A DNA stretch of 14,832 nt from Coriobacteriales bacterium (GTDB lineage Bacteria; Actinomycetota; Coriobacteriia; Coriobacteriales; UBA8131), in NCBI GenBank assembly GCA_031274985.1, contig JAISPK010000030.1, positions 1-14,832 of the forward strand, given 5' to 3'. The translations under genes and the position numbers were made by a program. Under the pieces are notes generated by a model. It worked only from the letters and a program-made list of their open reading frames with translations, had not been told where the DNA came from and did not search any database. Positions 6,738 to 14,832 of the stretch are shown piece after piece; within the stretch, counting starts at the first letter, position 1, and every line of letters starts with the position of its first letter.

Positions 6738-7273
6738 GCAGGCACATTGAGATAGAACCCAGCAGGTGTATTGCCTGCGGTACCTGCCAGGCAGCCTGTA
6801 GTCTGGGGCACCGACGCGCCGGCCTGCAGGCCCAGCCGCGCCTTTCGCTCTACCAGTCGCGTGAGGTGGTAGCCTCGCTCACCTGTCATCACTGCGCAGG
6901 GGCTCCCTGCCTCAGGATGTGTCCGGTTGATGCCATCACCCGTGACCTGGACGAGTGTATCCGCGTTGACGAGAAGCGCTGTATCGGCTGCAAACTCTGC
7001 TCTCTTGCCTGCCCCTATGGCGCCATCGACTTCAGTGGTACGCCTATCAGCGGCGTGGCAGGAATCGAATACCACACCCCTACCTTTGTAGCAGCGGCTG
7101 ATCCGGTGCTACGCTGGAAGATCGGTGTATATTCCCGCGCGGTCAAATGCGACCAATGCGTCAGTGACCCCTCCGGCAAGCCCCAGTGCGTCACCTACTG
7201 CGTAACCAAGGCGCTTCGCCTGGTTGAAACTCAGCAAACCCCCGACGTTCCTACAGCAGAGGAAGGTGCATGA
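6734..7273 (+). CDS. Four-[4Fe-4S] ferredoxin-like electron-transfer subunit (HycB/HyfA/HydN family)
   Basis: Polyferredoxin of 179 residues expected to carry electrons from FdhF to the hydrogenase small subunit. Sixteen cysteines fall in four cluster-type groups: Cys12/15/18/22 (CIACGTCQAAC), Cys51/54/59/63 (CHHCAGAPCLRMC), Cys83/86/89/93 (CIGCKLCSLAC) and Cys139/142/152/156 (CDQC...CVTYC). No signal peptide or membrane segment, so it is cytoplasmic. The length is close to HydN (about 175) and shorter than HycB or HyfA (about 203-205). Because it sits directly before hyfB, the hyfA/hycB role is most likely; the family members cannot be separated by motif alone. The start overlaps the fdhF stop (ATGA) and follows a G-rich SD; the stop overlaps hyfB in the same way. 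Confidence 0.93.
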   Translation: MSRHIEIEPSRCIACGTCQAACSLGHRRAGLQAQPRLSLYQSREVVASLTCHHCAGAPCLRMCPVDAITRDLDECIRVDEKRCIGCKLCSLACPYGAIDFSGTPISGVAGIEYHTPTFVAAADPVLRWKIGVYSRAVKCDQCVSDPSGKPQCVTYCVTKALRLVETQQTPDVPTAEEGA

Positions 7274-9300
7274 GCATGACCTTCTTTCTCGTTTCAGCAG
7301 GTCTCTTCGTTGTCGGTGCGCTGCTGGCGCTGCTCACCGGCCGCTCAGAGAAGCTGTCGCGCACTCTCAGCAGTATCTTTGGGGCTGCTGCCAGCCTCTT
7401 TGCTCTCATTGCCGGTGGCAATGCCATCATTTTTTGTAGCGAAAGCCTTACTCTGGCAACACCCTTTGCCTTTGCCCCGCTCCCACTGCTCATCAATCCA
7501 CTTACCGGCTTGCTCCTGGTGGTTATCAATCTGCTTGCTCTGGCTGCCTGGACATTCGGATTCAGCTACCTCAGGGAATACTCCGGCAGGGAGGTCAGTG
7601 TCATCGGCTTTTTCATGAGCCTCTTTATCGTGGCAATGAACTTACTCGTTGCCGTCGATAATGTTTTCTGGTTTTTGGTGTTCTTTGAGATCATGTCCCT
7701 CTGTTCGTACTTCCTGGTAGTGGTAAAGCAGGACGAGATGTCCGTCAAGGCAGGCTTCTTGTATCTTGTCATGGCGCACATCGGCTTTCTCCTCATTATG
7801 ATTGCCTTCTTTATCATGTCATCTGCTGCCGGCAGCTTTGATTTTGCGGTATTCCGCATCACCGACTTTGGCCCTCAGACTGCCTCGGTCGTCTTTCTCC
7901 TGACTTTTATCGGTTTTGGTATCAAGGCCGGTATGGTGCCCTTCCATACCTGGCTTCCTAAGGCTCACCCGGCCGCGCCCTCCCAGGTCTCGGCACTCAT
8001 GTCCGGCGCAATGATCAAGATAGGCATCTTCGGTATCGTCAAAGTTGGACTCGACCTGCTCGCAAGCTCGGGCTGTGAGCTCTGGTGGGGCCTCCTTATC
8101 GTGCTTTTCGGAGCCGTATCGGCGGTATTCGGCATCATCTATGCTTTAACAGAGCGCGATATAAAGAGCCTCCTCGCCTATTCCTCAATCGAAAACATCG
8201 GCATTATCCTGCTTGGCGTAGGCACCGGCTTTGTTGGAGTCGCCCTTCACCTACCCTCGCTCGCCGGCCTTGGCTTTTTGGCGGGCCTCTTTCACCTCCT
8301 CAATCATGCAGTATTCAAGGGCCTGCTCTTTATGGGAGCGGGTTCGGTGATATTCTCCACTCATACCCGGGATATCGAAAAGCTCGGCGGTCTTATCAAA
8401 GTCATGCCGCTCACGGCAGTCTGCTTCCTTTGTGGCTCCCTGGCCGTTGCAGCCCTGCCTCCGTTAAACGGTTTTGTTTCTGAATGGTTCACCTACCAGG
8501 CCATGTTCACCGCAGCCTTTGAGGGCGCGTTGATGGTACGGGTGGTATTTGCCCTGGCCGCTGTTGCCCTCGTGGTAACCGGTGCTTTAGCATTAGCGAC
8601 CTTTGTCAAGGCCTTTGGCCTGAGCTTTTTGGGAGCCCCACGCACTCGCGAAGCTCACGAAGCCCGCGAGGTACCGTTTACCATGAAGCTCGCAAAGGTG
8701 GTATTAGCGGCTTTTTGTGTAGGGCTCGGCCTTGGCGCCCCTCTGGTGGTACCGTATATCCAGAGTATCTCCGCCTCATTCCTGGCTGGTTCGCCGGACC
8801 TTTTGCAAATAGGCAGATATCTCTTTAACCCGGAGCTGTATGCGGTTATCTCGCCTCCGATGATCGCCCTCCTTTTGATTTCACTGGGCGCAATCGTTGC
8901 GTCGGTAGCGCTCTTGCTCCACAGGGGCAATGTCGCTTCAAATCGTGATCCCTGGGCCTGCGGTTATCTCCACGAGACCGAGATGCCCATGCGACCCTCA
9001 AGTTTTGCCGGTCAGATGAACACCTTCTTCAAACCGCTCTTTACCTTGCGCTCCACGATAACGGCGCAGTCCGATAAGTTCATCTCGCTCTTCAACAGTT
9101 CGGTAAGAGGAGCAAAGAAAGCAGAGGATTTCTCGGATCGCTATGTGGTTGACTCCGTCAGCAGCTTTGTTAAGTGGCTCGCTCTCAAGTCAAAAGGCAT
9201 CGAGGGCGGTAACTTCAGAGTGTATCTCCTGTACATCGTCGTTGCCCTTTTGGTGCTCCTGATCCTCGCTATCACGTTTAAGGGAGGTGGCCCCCTATGA
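7270..9300 (+). CDS. hyfB: HyfB/HycC-type hydrogenase membrane subunit, antiporter-like
   Basis: Polytopic inner-membrane protein of 676 residues, related to NuoL and Mrp antiporter subunits, anchoring the hydrogenase and probably moving ions. Typical proton-path residues are visible: Glu140 (FFEIMSLCSY), Lys219 (FGIKAGMVPFHTWLP), Lys250 (SGAMIKIGIFG) and a later NHAVFKGLLFMGAGS. The C-terminal extension with DPWACGY, then a long amphipathic stretch and a last membrane helix (about 650-670), resembles E. coli HyfB (about 672 residues) more than the shorter HycC (608). ATGA overlap with the upstream gene. An ATG six bases later is an equally spaced alternative start. Its own stop overlaps hyfC. 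Confidence 0.94.
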   Translation: MSMTFFLVSAGLFVVGALLALLTGRSEKLSRTLSSIFGAAASLFALIAGGNAIIFCSESLTLATPFAFAPLPLLINPLTGLLLVVINLLALAAWTFGFSYLREYSGREVSVIGFFMSLFIVAMNLLVAVDNVFWFLVFFEIMSLCSYFLVVVKQDEMSVKAGFLYLVMAHIGFLLIMIAFFIMSSAAGSFDFAVFRITDFGPQTASVVFLLTFIGFGIKAGMVPFHTWLPKAHPAAPSQVSALMSGAMIKIGIFGIVKVGLDLLASSGCELWWGLLIVLFGAVSAVFGIIYALTERDIKSLLAYSSIENIGIILLGVGTGFVGVALHLPSLAGLGFLAGLFHLLNHAVFKGLLFMGAGSVIFSTHTRDIEKLGGLIKVMPLTAVCFLCGSLAVAALPPLNGFVSEWFTYQAMFTAAFEGALMVRVVFALAAVALVVTGALALATFVKAFGLSFLGAPRTREAHEAREVPFTMKLAKVVLAAFCVGLGLGAPLVVPYIQSISASFLAGSPDLLQIGRYLFNPELYAVISPPMIALLLISLGAIVASVALLLHRGNVASNRDPWACGYLHETEMPMRPSSFAGQMNTFFKPLFTLRSTITAQSDKFISLFNSSVRGAKKAEDFSDRYVVDSVSSFVKWLALKSKGIEGGNFRVYLLYIVVALLVLLILAITFKGGGPL

Positions 9301-10226
9301 TTGGCACACTCATTGGCTTTGCCCAGATACTCCTGCTGGCACTGGCGGCTCCTCTGGTGTCGGGTGCGACCCGTTGGATGCGCGCAAAGATGCAAACCCG
9401 CAAAGGCCCGCCCATCCTGCAGGACTATTACGACATCATCAAACTCTTTAAGCGCGAGGATATCCACACCAAGGAATCGAGTCTGATCCATCGCATCATG
9501 CCGGCCCTCTTCACTACAACGCTCCTGCTCCTGGCAATGGGCATTCCAACACTCACCCGGGGCTGTCCGTTGCCCTTCATGGGAGACTTTATCCTCATAA
9601 TCTACCTGCTGGCACTCCCCCGCTTCTTCTTTGCCCTGTCGGCGGTTGACTCCGGCTCTTCGTATGCCGGCATCGGTGGCATCAGAGAGCTGATCATCGG
9701 TATTCTCTGCGAACCGGTCATGCTGCTTGCCCTCTTCGTTACGATGCTGGCCACCGGCACCACCAACATCGGCTTCATGGGTGACGCCATCGCCTCCGGG
9801 GCGGTTGTTAACCCGATAGCGGTGACTCTGGCGGGTATTGCCTTTGCCTGTGCCTGCTACATCGAACTGGGCAAACTTCCCTATGATCTTGCCGAGGCTG
9901 AACAGGAGCTCCAGGAAGGGCCTCTCAGCGAGTATTCCGGCCCCTCCCTTGCCCTGCTCAAGATGTCGCTTTCTATGAAGCAGATCATCATCGTGAGCTG
10001 GCTCATCGCCATCTTCCTGCCCTTTGGCAGCGCGGTGGAGCTCACGCTCCCGGCTCTTGCCCTTGGCCTCGTTTTCTATCTGCTCAAGGTTTTTGCCATC
10101 TTCTTTATCTGCACCATCATAGAAAACGTCGTTTCTCGCGTCCGTTATAAACTGCTGGGACATCAAACAGGGGTCGTCTTTGGGATAGCCGCCTTTGCCT
10201 TCGTGTTCTTCTTGTTGGGCATGTAA
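9297..10226 (+). CDS. hyfC: HyfC/HycD-type hydrogenase membrane subunit (NuoH-like)
   Basis: Membrane protein of 309 residues equivalent to complex I NuoH, joining the hydrogenase arm to the membrane. Diagnostic features are MRAKMQTRKGPPILQDYYDI (28-47), KLFKRED, FALSAVDSGSSYAGIGGIRE (112-131) and YIELGKLPYDLAEAEQELQE (188-207), the acidic cytoplasmic loop conserved in HyfC, HycD and NuoH. About eight hydrophobic segments are visible. The start overlaps the hyfB stop as ATGA, with GGGAGG about ten bases upstream. hyfD follows 17 bases later with its own strong SD. Confidence 0.95.
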   Translation: MIGTLIGFAQILLLALAAPLVSGATRWMRAKMQTRKGPPILQDYYDIIKLFKREDIHTKESSLIHRIMPALFTTTLLLLAMGIPTLTRGCPLPFMGDFILIIYLLALPRFFFALSAVDSGSSYAGIGGIRELIIGILCEPVMLLALFVTMLATGTTNIGFMGDAIASGAVVNPIAVTLAGIAFACACYIELGKLPYDLAEAEQELQEGPLSEYSGPSLALLKMSLSMKQIIIVSWLIAIFLPFGSAVELTLPALALGLVFYLLKVFAIFFICTIIENVVSRVRYKLLGHQTGVVFGIAAFAFVFFLLGM

Positions 10227-10243
10227 GGAGAGGTAGAAGGATT

Positions 10244-11698
10244 ATGTCAGTATTTATCTTGACAACAGGCGCCCTGATAGCAATTGTACTTCCCCTGCTC
10301 ACCGGCCTCTTTATCGTGATGTGCCCTCAAAAAGCTGCCCGGGTCCTGGCAATAGTTGCGGGAGTCATCGCCACTGCTGCCACCCTGATAATCTGGTGCG
10401 GTCTTGCTGCCTCGCCGGAAGAAGCGCTCAGGGTGAGCCTGGTGACCATTGGCAAGGTCGAGGTCATCGGCTTTGTCTTCGACAGGATCAGCGTCATGCT
10501 CGCCGCCTGTTTTGTGGGCATCGGGCTTTTGATTACCATCTATACCGTGGGCTATCTGAATGAGGGCAATCGCGAGCACCCCGATCTTCCCCGAAGACGT
10601 TTTTTTGCCGCCTTTATCGTATTCATCGGTGCTATGGCAGGCATCGTCTACAGCTCCACCCTCGTTGGGATGCTGGTTTTCTTTGAGGTCACCGGAATCT
10701 GCTCGTGGCTGCTCATCGGCTATTACGGTAACGAGAATTCAGAACGCTCGGCCCTCAAAGCACTGATTTTGACCCAGATAGGCGCGTTGGGACTTTTTAT
10801 TGCCGTGGGGTATCTCTTTGCAGCAGCCGGTACCTTTGAGGTAAGCGCCATCGCCTCACTCAGCGATTTCAATAAGGCTGTCCTCCTGATTTTGATTTTG
10901 ATAGCCGCCTGGGCTAAATCTGCGCAACTGCCGTTTTATATGTGGCTGCCTTCGGCCATGGTGGCACCGACTCCGGTCTCAGCCTATCTGCATGGCGCAT
11001 CCATGGTAAAGGTTGGCGTGGCGGTTATGGCACGCGTGTTGGCAGAAGCAGGAGCAATCCCCGAAGTTGTCGGTTGGGTTATCGTTGTTGGCGCACTTGC
11101 TACCCTCCTCTTCAGCTTCTTTATGTACCTCCCGCAAAAAGACATGAAGCGCCTCCTCGCGTTTTCTACGATCTCTCAGATCTCTTACATGTTCTTAGGA
11201 TTTGGGTTCTTCGTCTTTGGCAGTGACCTAGCCTTTGAGGGCAGCGTCATGCATATTTTCAATCACGCCTTTGCAAAAACACTCTTCTTCCTTATTGCCG
11301 GTGCCTTCAGCTACACCATGGGTACCCGTATGTTCCCCCGGCTCAGAGGAGTTCTCAGGAAGCAGCCCCTGCTGGGAGTCGGTTTTGCCGTGGCTGCTCT
11401 CGCTATCGCCGGAGCCCCGCCGCTGAATGGTTTCTTCTCAAAATTCGCCATTTTTGCCGGGAGTTTTGAGGCAGCATCGGGCAATTGGCTGCTCCTTGCC
11501 ATCGTGGTGGTAGCGCTCATAGAGACGGTTGCCTGCTTTGCCTGGTTTCTCAAATGGATTGGATGGGTACTGCCCGGCGAGCCCTCCGACGAAGTTGCTG
11601 CCGCGGCCCCGCTTCCCAAAACCATGGGATTTGTCTTTGTCGTGTTAATCATATTTACGGTGGTTTCAAGCTTCATAGCCGCCGCGTGGCTGGGTTAG
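10244..11698 (+). CDS. hyfD: HyfD, second antiporter-like membrane subunit
   Basis: 484 residues (E. coli HyfD 479), a many-helix protein of the NuoL/NuoN/MrpD family. Key residues: Glu148 (VFFEVTGICSW), Lys225 (AAWAKSAQLPFYMWLP) and Lys256 (HGASMVKVGVAVMAR). A later FNHAFAKTLFFLIAG carries the distal lysine. HyfD is present in Hyf-type (FHL-2) but not in Hyc-type (FHL-1) complexes, so this gene decides the type. It would add one more ion path. The SD AAGGAGAGG lies between the hyfC stop and this ATG. The hyfD stop TAG is part of the next SD. Confidence 0.94.
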   Translation: MSVFILTTGALIAIVLPLLTGLFIVMCPQKAARVLAIVAGVIATAATLIIWCGLAASPEEALRVSLVTIGKVEVIGFVFDRISVMLAACFVGIGLLITIYTVGYLNEGNREHPDLPRRRFFAAFIVFIGAMAGIVYSSTLVGMLVFFEVTGICSWLLIGYYGNENSERSALKALILTQIGALGLFIAVGYLFAAAGTFEVSAIASLSDFNKAVLLILILIAAWAKSAQLPFYMWLPSAMVAPTPVSAYLHGASMVKVGVAVMARVLAEAGAIPEVVGWVIVVGALATLLFSFFMYLPQKDMKRLLAFSTISQISYMFLGFGFFVFGSDLAFEGSVMHIFNHAFAKTLFFLIAGAFSYTMGTRMFPRLRGVLRKQPLLGVGFAVAALAIAGAPPLNGFFSKFAIFAGSFEAASGNWLLLAIVVVALIETVACFAWFLKWIGWVLPGEPSDEVAAAAPLPKTMGFVFVVLIIFTVVSSFIAAAWLG

Positions 11699-11707
11699 GA
11701 GACCTGC

Positions 11708-12361
11708 ATGGACGGATATGCCCTCATAAACATTCTCGGAGGCCTCCTCATCATTACCTCGCTGATGGTGGTACTCACTAAGACGATAAAGCGTGCGGCG
11801 TATATCTACGGTGCGCAGGCTTTGGTGCTCGTTGCCATCTTCATCACCCTCGGCGTGGTAACGGACTCAAGCGAACTCTTCAAATGGGCCGGCACCGCTC
11901 TGCTGACCAAGGTAATCCTCATTCCGGCAGTAGTGCTCTTTGGCCTAAAAAAACTGGGAGGCTCCACGGTGGATACCACCCCTCCCCGGTCTTCGATTTG
12001 GATGATTGTCCTCGTAGCCGCAGAGGTGATTTTGAGCTTTTTAGCGGTGGGAGGAGTCGAACTCCCTACTGCCCTCGAGGTAAAGCCTGCACTGGCTATC
12101 TCTCTGGCCCACTTCTTCATCGGACTCACCTGCATCATCTCGCAGCGCAATATCGTCAAACAGATATTCGGCTTCTGCCTCATGGAAAACGGCTCCCACG
12201 TCACCTTGGCACTGCTTGCTCCCGACGCGCCTTCTCTGCTCGAGATCGGCATTGCCACGGACGCGATATTCGTTGTTGCGGTGATGGTGTTTTTTGCGGT
12301 GCGCATCTATAAGAGCATCAACACACTCGACACCAACGAGATTATGAATCTGAAGGGCTAG
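11708..12361 (+). CDS. hyfE: HyfE, small membrane subunit (NuoK/MrpC-like region)
   Basis: 217 residues (E. coli HyfE 216), with about six hydrophobic segments. Features include a buried acidic residue in LVAAEVILSFLAVGG and the motif SQRNIVKQIFGFCLMENGSHVTLA, similar to the NuoK region. It ends with an ion-lock style helix DAIFVVAVMVFFAVRIYKSI. Found only in Hyf-type hydrogenases, normally between hyfD and hyfF as here. The SD AGGAG overlaps the hyfD stop; hyfF starts eight bases after the hyfE stop. Confidence 0.93.
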   Translation: MDGYALINILGGLLIITSLMVVLTKTIKRAAYIYGAQALVLVAIFITLGVVTDSSELFKWAGTALLTKVILIPAVVLFGLKKLGGSTVDTTPPRSSIWMIVLVAAEVILSFLAVGGVELPTALEVKPALAISLAHFFIGLTCIISQRNIVKQIFGFCLMENGSHVTLALLAPDAPSLLEIGIATDAIFVVAVMVFFAVRIYKSINTLDTNEIMNLKG

Positions 12362-12369
12362 GAAACACC

Positions 12370-13947
12370 ATGCATGTATCCTTGTTGATGATATTCCTCC
12401 TTGCCACTCCTCTGACAGCCTCGCTGCTCATGGCAGTGCTGCCCTCCCGCTCGGTTTCCACGCTGGTTTTTGAGGCACTCCACGCGGTGTCAGTGCTCAC
12501 GATAGTGCTCCTCGCCGGCTACCTCATCATTACGGTTCTTAGGGGAGGCGAACCAATCGATACCCTGGGCGGCTGGTTCTACCTCGATGCGCTGGGCTCT
12601 GTGTTCGTCTTTCTCATCAGCGCCCTGGGGCTTTTGACCGGCTGGTTCTCGCTTTCGTATCTGCGCCATGACCTCAAGGCCGGCTCAATCGGTGCGGTAC
12701 AGTTTAAGCAGTACTACACCTTTTTTAATCTCTTTCTCTTTACCATGCTGCTGGTGGTGCTGTCTAATAACATCATCATGATGTGGATCTCCATCGAGGC
12801 TACTACCATCGTGACCGTATTTCTCGTGGGCTCCTACCAAACCAAGCTCGCTTTGGAAGCTGCCTGGAAGTACATCGTGGTATGCACCGCAGGTGTGGCC
12901 TTTGGGCTCTACGGCACCCTGCTCATCTATGCCAATGCTGCGGAGGTCTTGCTCGATCCCGCCCAGGCCGTGCTCTGGACCTCTCTGGTAGGGGCTGCTC
13001 CGCAGTTTGATGCGATGCTCATACAGATTGCCTTTGTGTTTGCGGTTGTGGGCTTTGGCACTAAGGCGGGTCTCTTTCCCATGCATACCTGGCTTCCTGA
13101 CGCTCATTCCGAAGCGCCCAGCCCGGTGTCGGCCCTCCTCTCAGGCGTGCTGATCAAGTGCGCGGTGCTCGTGATTATCCGCTTTTATATCATTGCGGTT
13201 GCCGCGCTCGGGCCAGCATTCCCTCAATTGGTTATGCTCATCATCGGCATCATCTCGGTGGTCATCGCCTCCCTTGCAGTGTTCAGCTCAGACGACCTCA
13301 AGCGCAAACTGGCTTACTCCTCGGTTAAAAACATCGGTGTTGTGGCTCTGTGCCTGGGCTTTGGCGGCCCGTTGGGTATTGCGGCAGCTCTGCTCCATTG
13401 TGTGATGCACGGCTTTACCAAAGCCCTCATGTTCTGCATCTCAGGTAATATCCTGATGAAGTACGGCACTCGTAGCCTCAAGAAGATCTCGGGTATTGTG
13501 CAGGTGGCGCCTACCACTGCCGTACTCATGATCATCGGGCTCTTTGCTCTCTCGGGGTTTCCGCCTCTGGCGATGTTCATTCCCGAGGTCATGGCCTTTG
13601 TTGCCGGGGTGAGCGCCGGCTATGTGTGGATCGTGGTGATCTTAGGCCTTGCCCTCGCACTTATCATTGCTGCATTCATGCTAGTGGTTTCACGCTCGGT
13701 ATTTCGCAAGGCACCTGAACAGCTGCAAAAGAAGGACCTCGGCTTCATGATTCTGGCTCCTGAGGTTATCATGGTGGTGGTTATTGTGTGGTTTGGCGTC
13801 TTGATGCCCGGCCCCCTTTTAAAGGGTGTTGAGTCAGCAACGGCAATCGTCATGCAGCAGCCAGACCAAAACGTACTGCACAATGACCCCCTGCTTAAAG
13901 ACTTCTTTGCTGCCGGAGAGCTCTCCGGCAGCAACGTTAACGAATAG
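12370..13947 (+). CDS. hyfF: HyfF, third antiporter-like membrane subunit
   Basis: 525 residues (E. coli HyfF 526), NuoN/MrpD-like. Conserved charged residues are Glu143 (MMWISIEATTIVTVFLVGSY), Lys232 (FGTKAGLFPMHTWLPDAHSE) and Lys263 (SGVLIKCAVLVII), plus the distal lysine in MHGFTKALMFCISGNI. With HyfB and HyfD it makes three antiporter-like channels. The C-terminal tail after the last helix, including KDFFAAGELSGSNVNE, is polar and is encoded partly by a 28-base perfect palindrome just before hyfG. The SD is AGGAAA. Confidence 0.95.
   Translation: MHVSLLMIFLLATPLTASLLMAVLPSRSVSTLVFEALHAVSVLTIVLLAGYLIITVLRGGEPIDTLGGWFYLDALGSVFVFLISALGLLTGWFSLSYLRHDLKAGSIGAVQFKQYYTFFNLFLFTMLLVVLSNNIIMMWISIEATTIVTVFLVGSYQTKLALEAAWKYIVVCTAGVAFGLYGTLLIYANAAEVLLDPAQAVLWTSLVGAAPQFDAMLIQIAFVFAVVGFGTKAGLFPMHTWLPDAHSEAPSPVSALLSGVLIKCAVLVIIRFYIIAVAALGPAFPQLVMLIIGIISVVIASLAVFSSDDLKRKLAYSSVKNIGVVALCLGFGGPLGIAAALLHCVMHGFTKALMFCISGNILMKYGTRSLKKISGIVQVAPTTAVLMIIGLFALSGFPPLAMFIPEVMAFVAGVSAGYVWIVVILGLALALIIAAFMLVVSRSVFRKAPEQLQKKDLGFMILAPEVIMVVVIVWFGVLMPGPLLKGVESATAIVMQQPDQNVLHNDPLLKDFFAAGELSGSNVNE
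13907..13934. repeat. 28-base perfect palindrome at the end of hyfF
   Basis: The left arm TTGCTGCCGGAGAG (13907-13920) is followed at once by its exact reverse complement CTCTCCGGCAGCAA (13921-13934). A second palindrome, CGTTAACG (13935-13942), abuts it. The transcript would form a very stable hairpin ending 25 bases before the hyfG start codon and 12 bases before its SD GGAG (13947-13950). No U-run follows on either strand, so it does not look like a complete terminator. It also codes for AAGELSGS in hyfF. Confidence 0.85.
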
Positions 13948-13959
13948 GAGAACGTAGTT

Positions 13960-14832
13960 ATGTCCAACACAGATACCACCTTGCGAATCGGAGAAACGCA
14001 CGTCATCGCGGCGCGTGAACGCTTTGGTGGCCTCGTTCAAAAGGTCCACTGGAGCTGTGACGATCAGGTGGTTATTGACGTTGCTGCCCGGTCAGCTCCC
14101 GAGATAGTCGAATTCCTCTACTACGAGCGGGGCGGATGGCTCTCCGTGGTGGTTGGAAACGACGAGCGGTCACTTAACGCCCACTTTGCTCTGTACTATA
14201 TCCTCTCCATGGAAGCCGAAGACCCCTGCTACTGTACGGTAAGAGTCTCTGTTTCTCCGGATACCTGCGAATTCTACTCCGTGTCACCCAGGGTTCCTGC
14301 CGTGATCTGGGGAGAGCGCGAAGTCCAGGACATGTTTGGCCTCAAGGCGCTGGGTATTATCGACAACCGCAACCTCGTGCTGCCTGATGACTGGCCCGAG
14401 GGCCTGTTTCCTCTGCGCAAGGATTCCATGGATTACCGCCACCGGCCGGCTCCGGTGTGCGACGTTGAAAACTATGAATTCCTCTCGGAAGTCGGCGGGA
14501 GGGACACCACCGTCATTCCCATGGGGCCACTTCACATTACCTCTGACGAGCCGGGTCACTTCAGGCTCTTTGTTGACGGCGAGGACATCATCGATGCCGA
14601 CTACCGTATGTTCTATGTGCATCGCGGCATGGAAAAGTGCGCTGAATCCCGTATGAACTACGATACGATTCCCTTTTTAGCGGAGCGTATCTGCGGTATC
14701 TGCGGCTTTGCCCATTCCGTTGCTTATGTGGAGACCATCGAAAAGGCTCAGGGTATCGTGGTGCCTGCTCGCGCCCAATACATACGCGCCATCATCCTCG
14801 AGACGGAGCGGCTTCATTCCCATCTGCTCCAG
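13960..14832 (+). CDS. hyfG: HyfG/HycE, [NiFe] hydrogenase large (catalytic) subunit, 5' part
   Basis: Catalytic subunit of a group 4 hydrogenase reducing protons to H2, facing the cytoplasm. 291 codons are present and the gene runs off the right edge (full length in the family is about 560-570). The N-terminal 155 or so residues are a NuoC-like domain (WGEREVQDMFG at 117-127, then LPDDWPEGLFPLRKD). The NuoD-like catalytic domain begins with MGPLHITSDEPGHFRLFVDG (188-207). CGICGFAH at 245-252 holds Cys245 and Cys248, the first pair of Ni ligands. HRGMEK (221-226) and ETERLHSHLL (281-290) are further family marks. The second Cys pair lies outside the window. Start: GGAG nine bases before the ATG, overlapping the hyfF stop region. 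Confidence 0.96.
   Translation, partial: MSNTDTTLRIGETHVIAARERFGGLVQKVHWSCDDQVVIDVAARSAPEIVEFLYYERGGWLSVVVGNDERSLNAHFALYYILSMEAEDPCYCTVRVSVSPDTCEFYSVSPRVPAVIWGEREVQDMFGLKALGIIDNRNLVLPDDWPEGLFPLRKDSMDYRHRPAPVCDVENYEFLSEVGGRDTTVIPMGPLHITSDEPGHFRLFVDGEDIIDADYRMFYVHRGMEKCAESRMNYDTIPFLAERICGICGFAHSVAYVETIEKAQGIVVPARAQYIRAIILETERLHSHLLQ

Noticed and set aside
9141..10166. Minus-strand open frame of 341 codons opposite hyfB and hyfC
   Set aside because: Rich in Glu, Gln, Arg and His with no domain, and antisense to hydrophobic membrane genes, which commonly produce such polar shadows.
1..14832. CRISPR arrays, insertion sequences, phage or toxin genes
   Set aside because: No repeated spaced units, transposase motifs or terminal repeats were seen on either strand. 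Nearly all of the sequence is explained by the listed genes.

Overview
The window holds two divergent blocks plus the start of a riboflavin gene. Moderately high GC, tight gene packing, strong Shine-Dalgarno (SD) sequences and ATGA overlaps indicate a bacterium. A selenocysteine formate dehydrogenase beside a membrane-bound group 4 [NiFe] hydrogenase operon indicates an anaerobic or facultative, formate-producing fermenter. The lineage cannot be fixed from the sequence. A Coriobacteriia-like actinobacterium is one guess, held weakly; all comparisons with E. coli proteins are from memory.

Left part, minus strand (1-935): the 5' two thirds of ribD, which runs off the window edge, preceded by an FMN riboswitch and a recognisable promoter. 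Only 44 bases upstream of the riboswitch is the gene for tRNA-Sec (selC), with the UCA anticodon and a long variable arm. selC is directly preceded by a perfect TATAAT box.

Middle, minus strand (1015-4403): selA (selenocysteine synthase) overlaps selB (the Sec-specific elongation factor) by ATGA, followed by selC. Apart from selD, which is not in the window, this is the complete Sec-insertion machinery in the order selA-selB-selC.

Right part, plus strand (4548 to the window end): a 144-base divergent intergenic region, then fdhF with an in-frame UGA at codon 140 and a SECIS hairpin right after it. It is followed by a four-cluster ferredoxin-like electron carrier (HycB/HyfA/HydN type), hyfB, hyfC, hyfD, hyfE, hyfF and the first 291 codons of hyfG. 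This is a formate hydrogenlyase of the FHL-2 kind. Formate would be oxidised at the Mo/Sec site of FdhF, and electrons would pass through the polyferredoxin to the [NiFe] enzyme, making H2. Three antiporter-like subunits (HyfB, HyfD, HyfF) and the NuoH-like HyfC would couple this to ion movement.

The layout makes biological sense: the only visible user of selenocysteine is transcribed away from the genes that make its insertion possible. The points most worth a second look are the UGA-split fdhF and its unusual SECIS stem, a tRNA-Sec predicted to be transcribed without a 5' leader, a 28-base perfect palindrome at the hyfF/hyfG junction, and the densely packed selC / ribD promoter / riboswitch stretch. 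No CRISPR, insertion sequence, phage gene or rRNA was seen.
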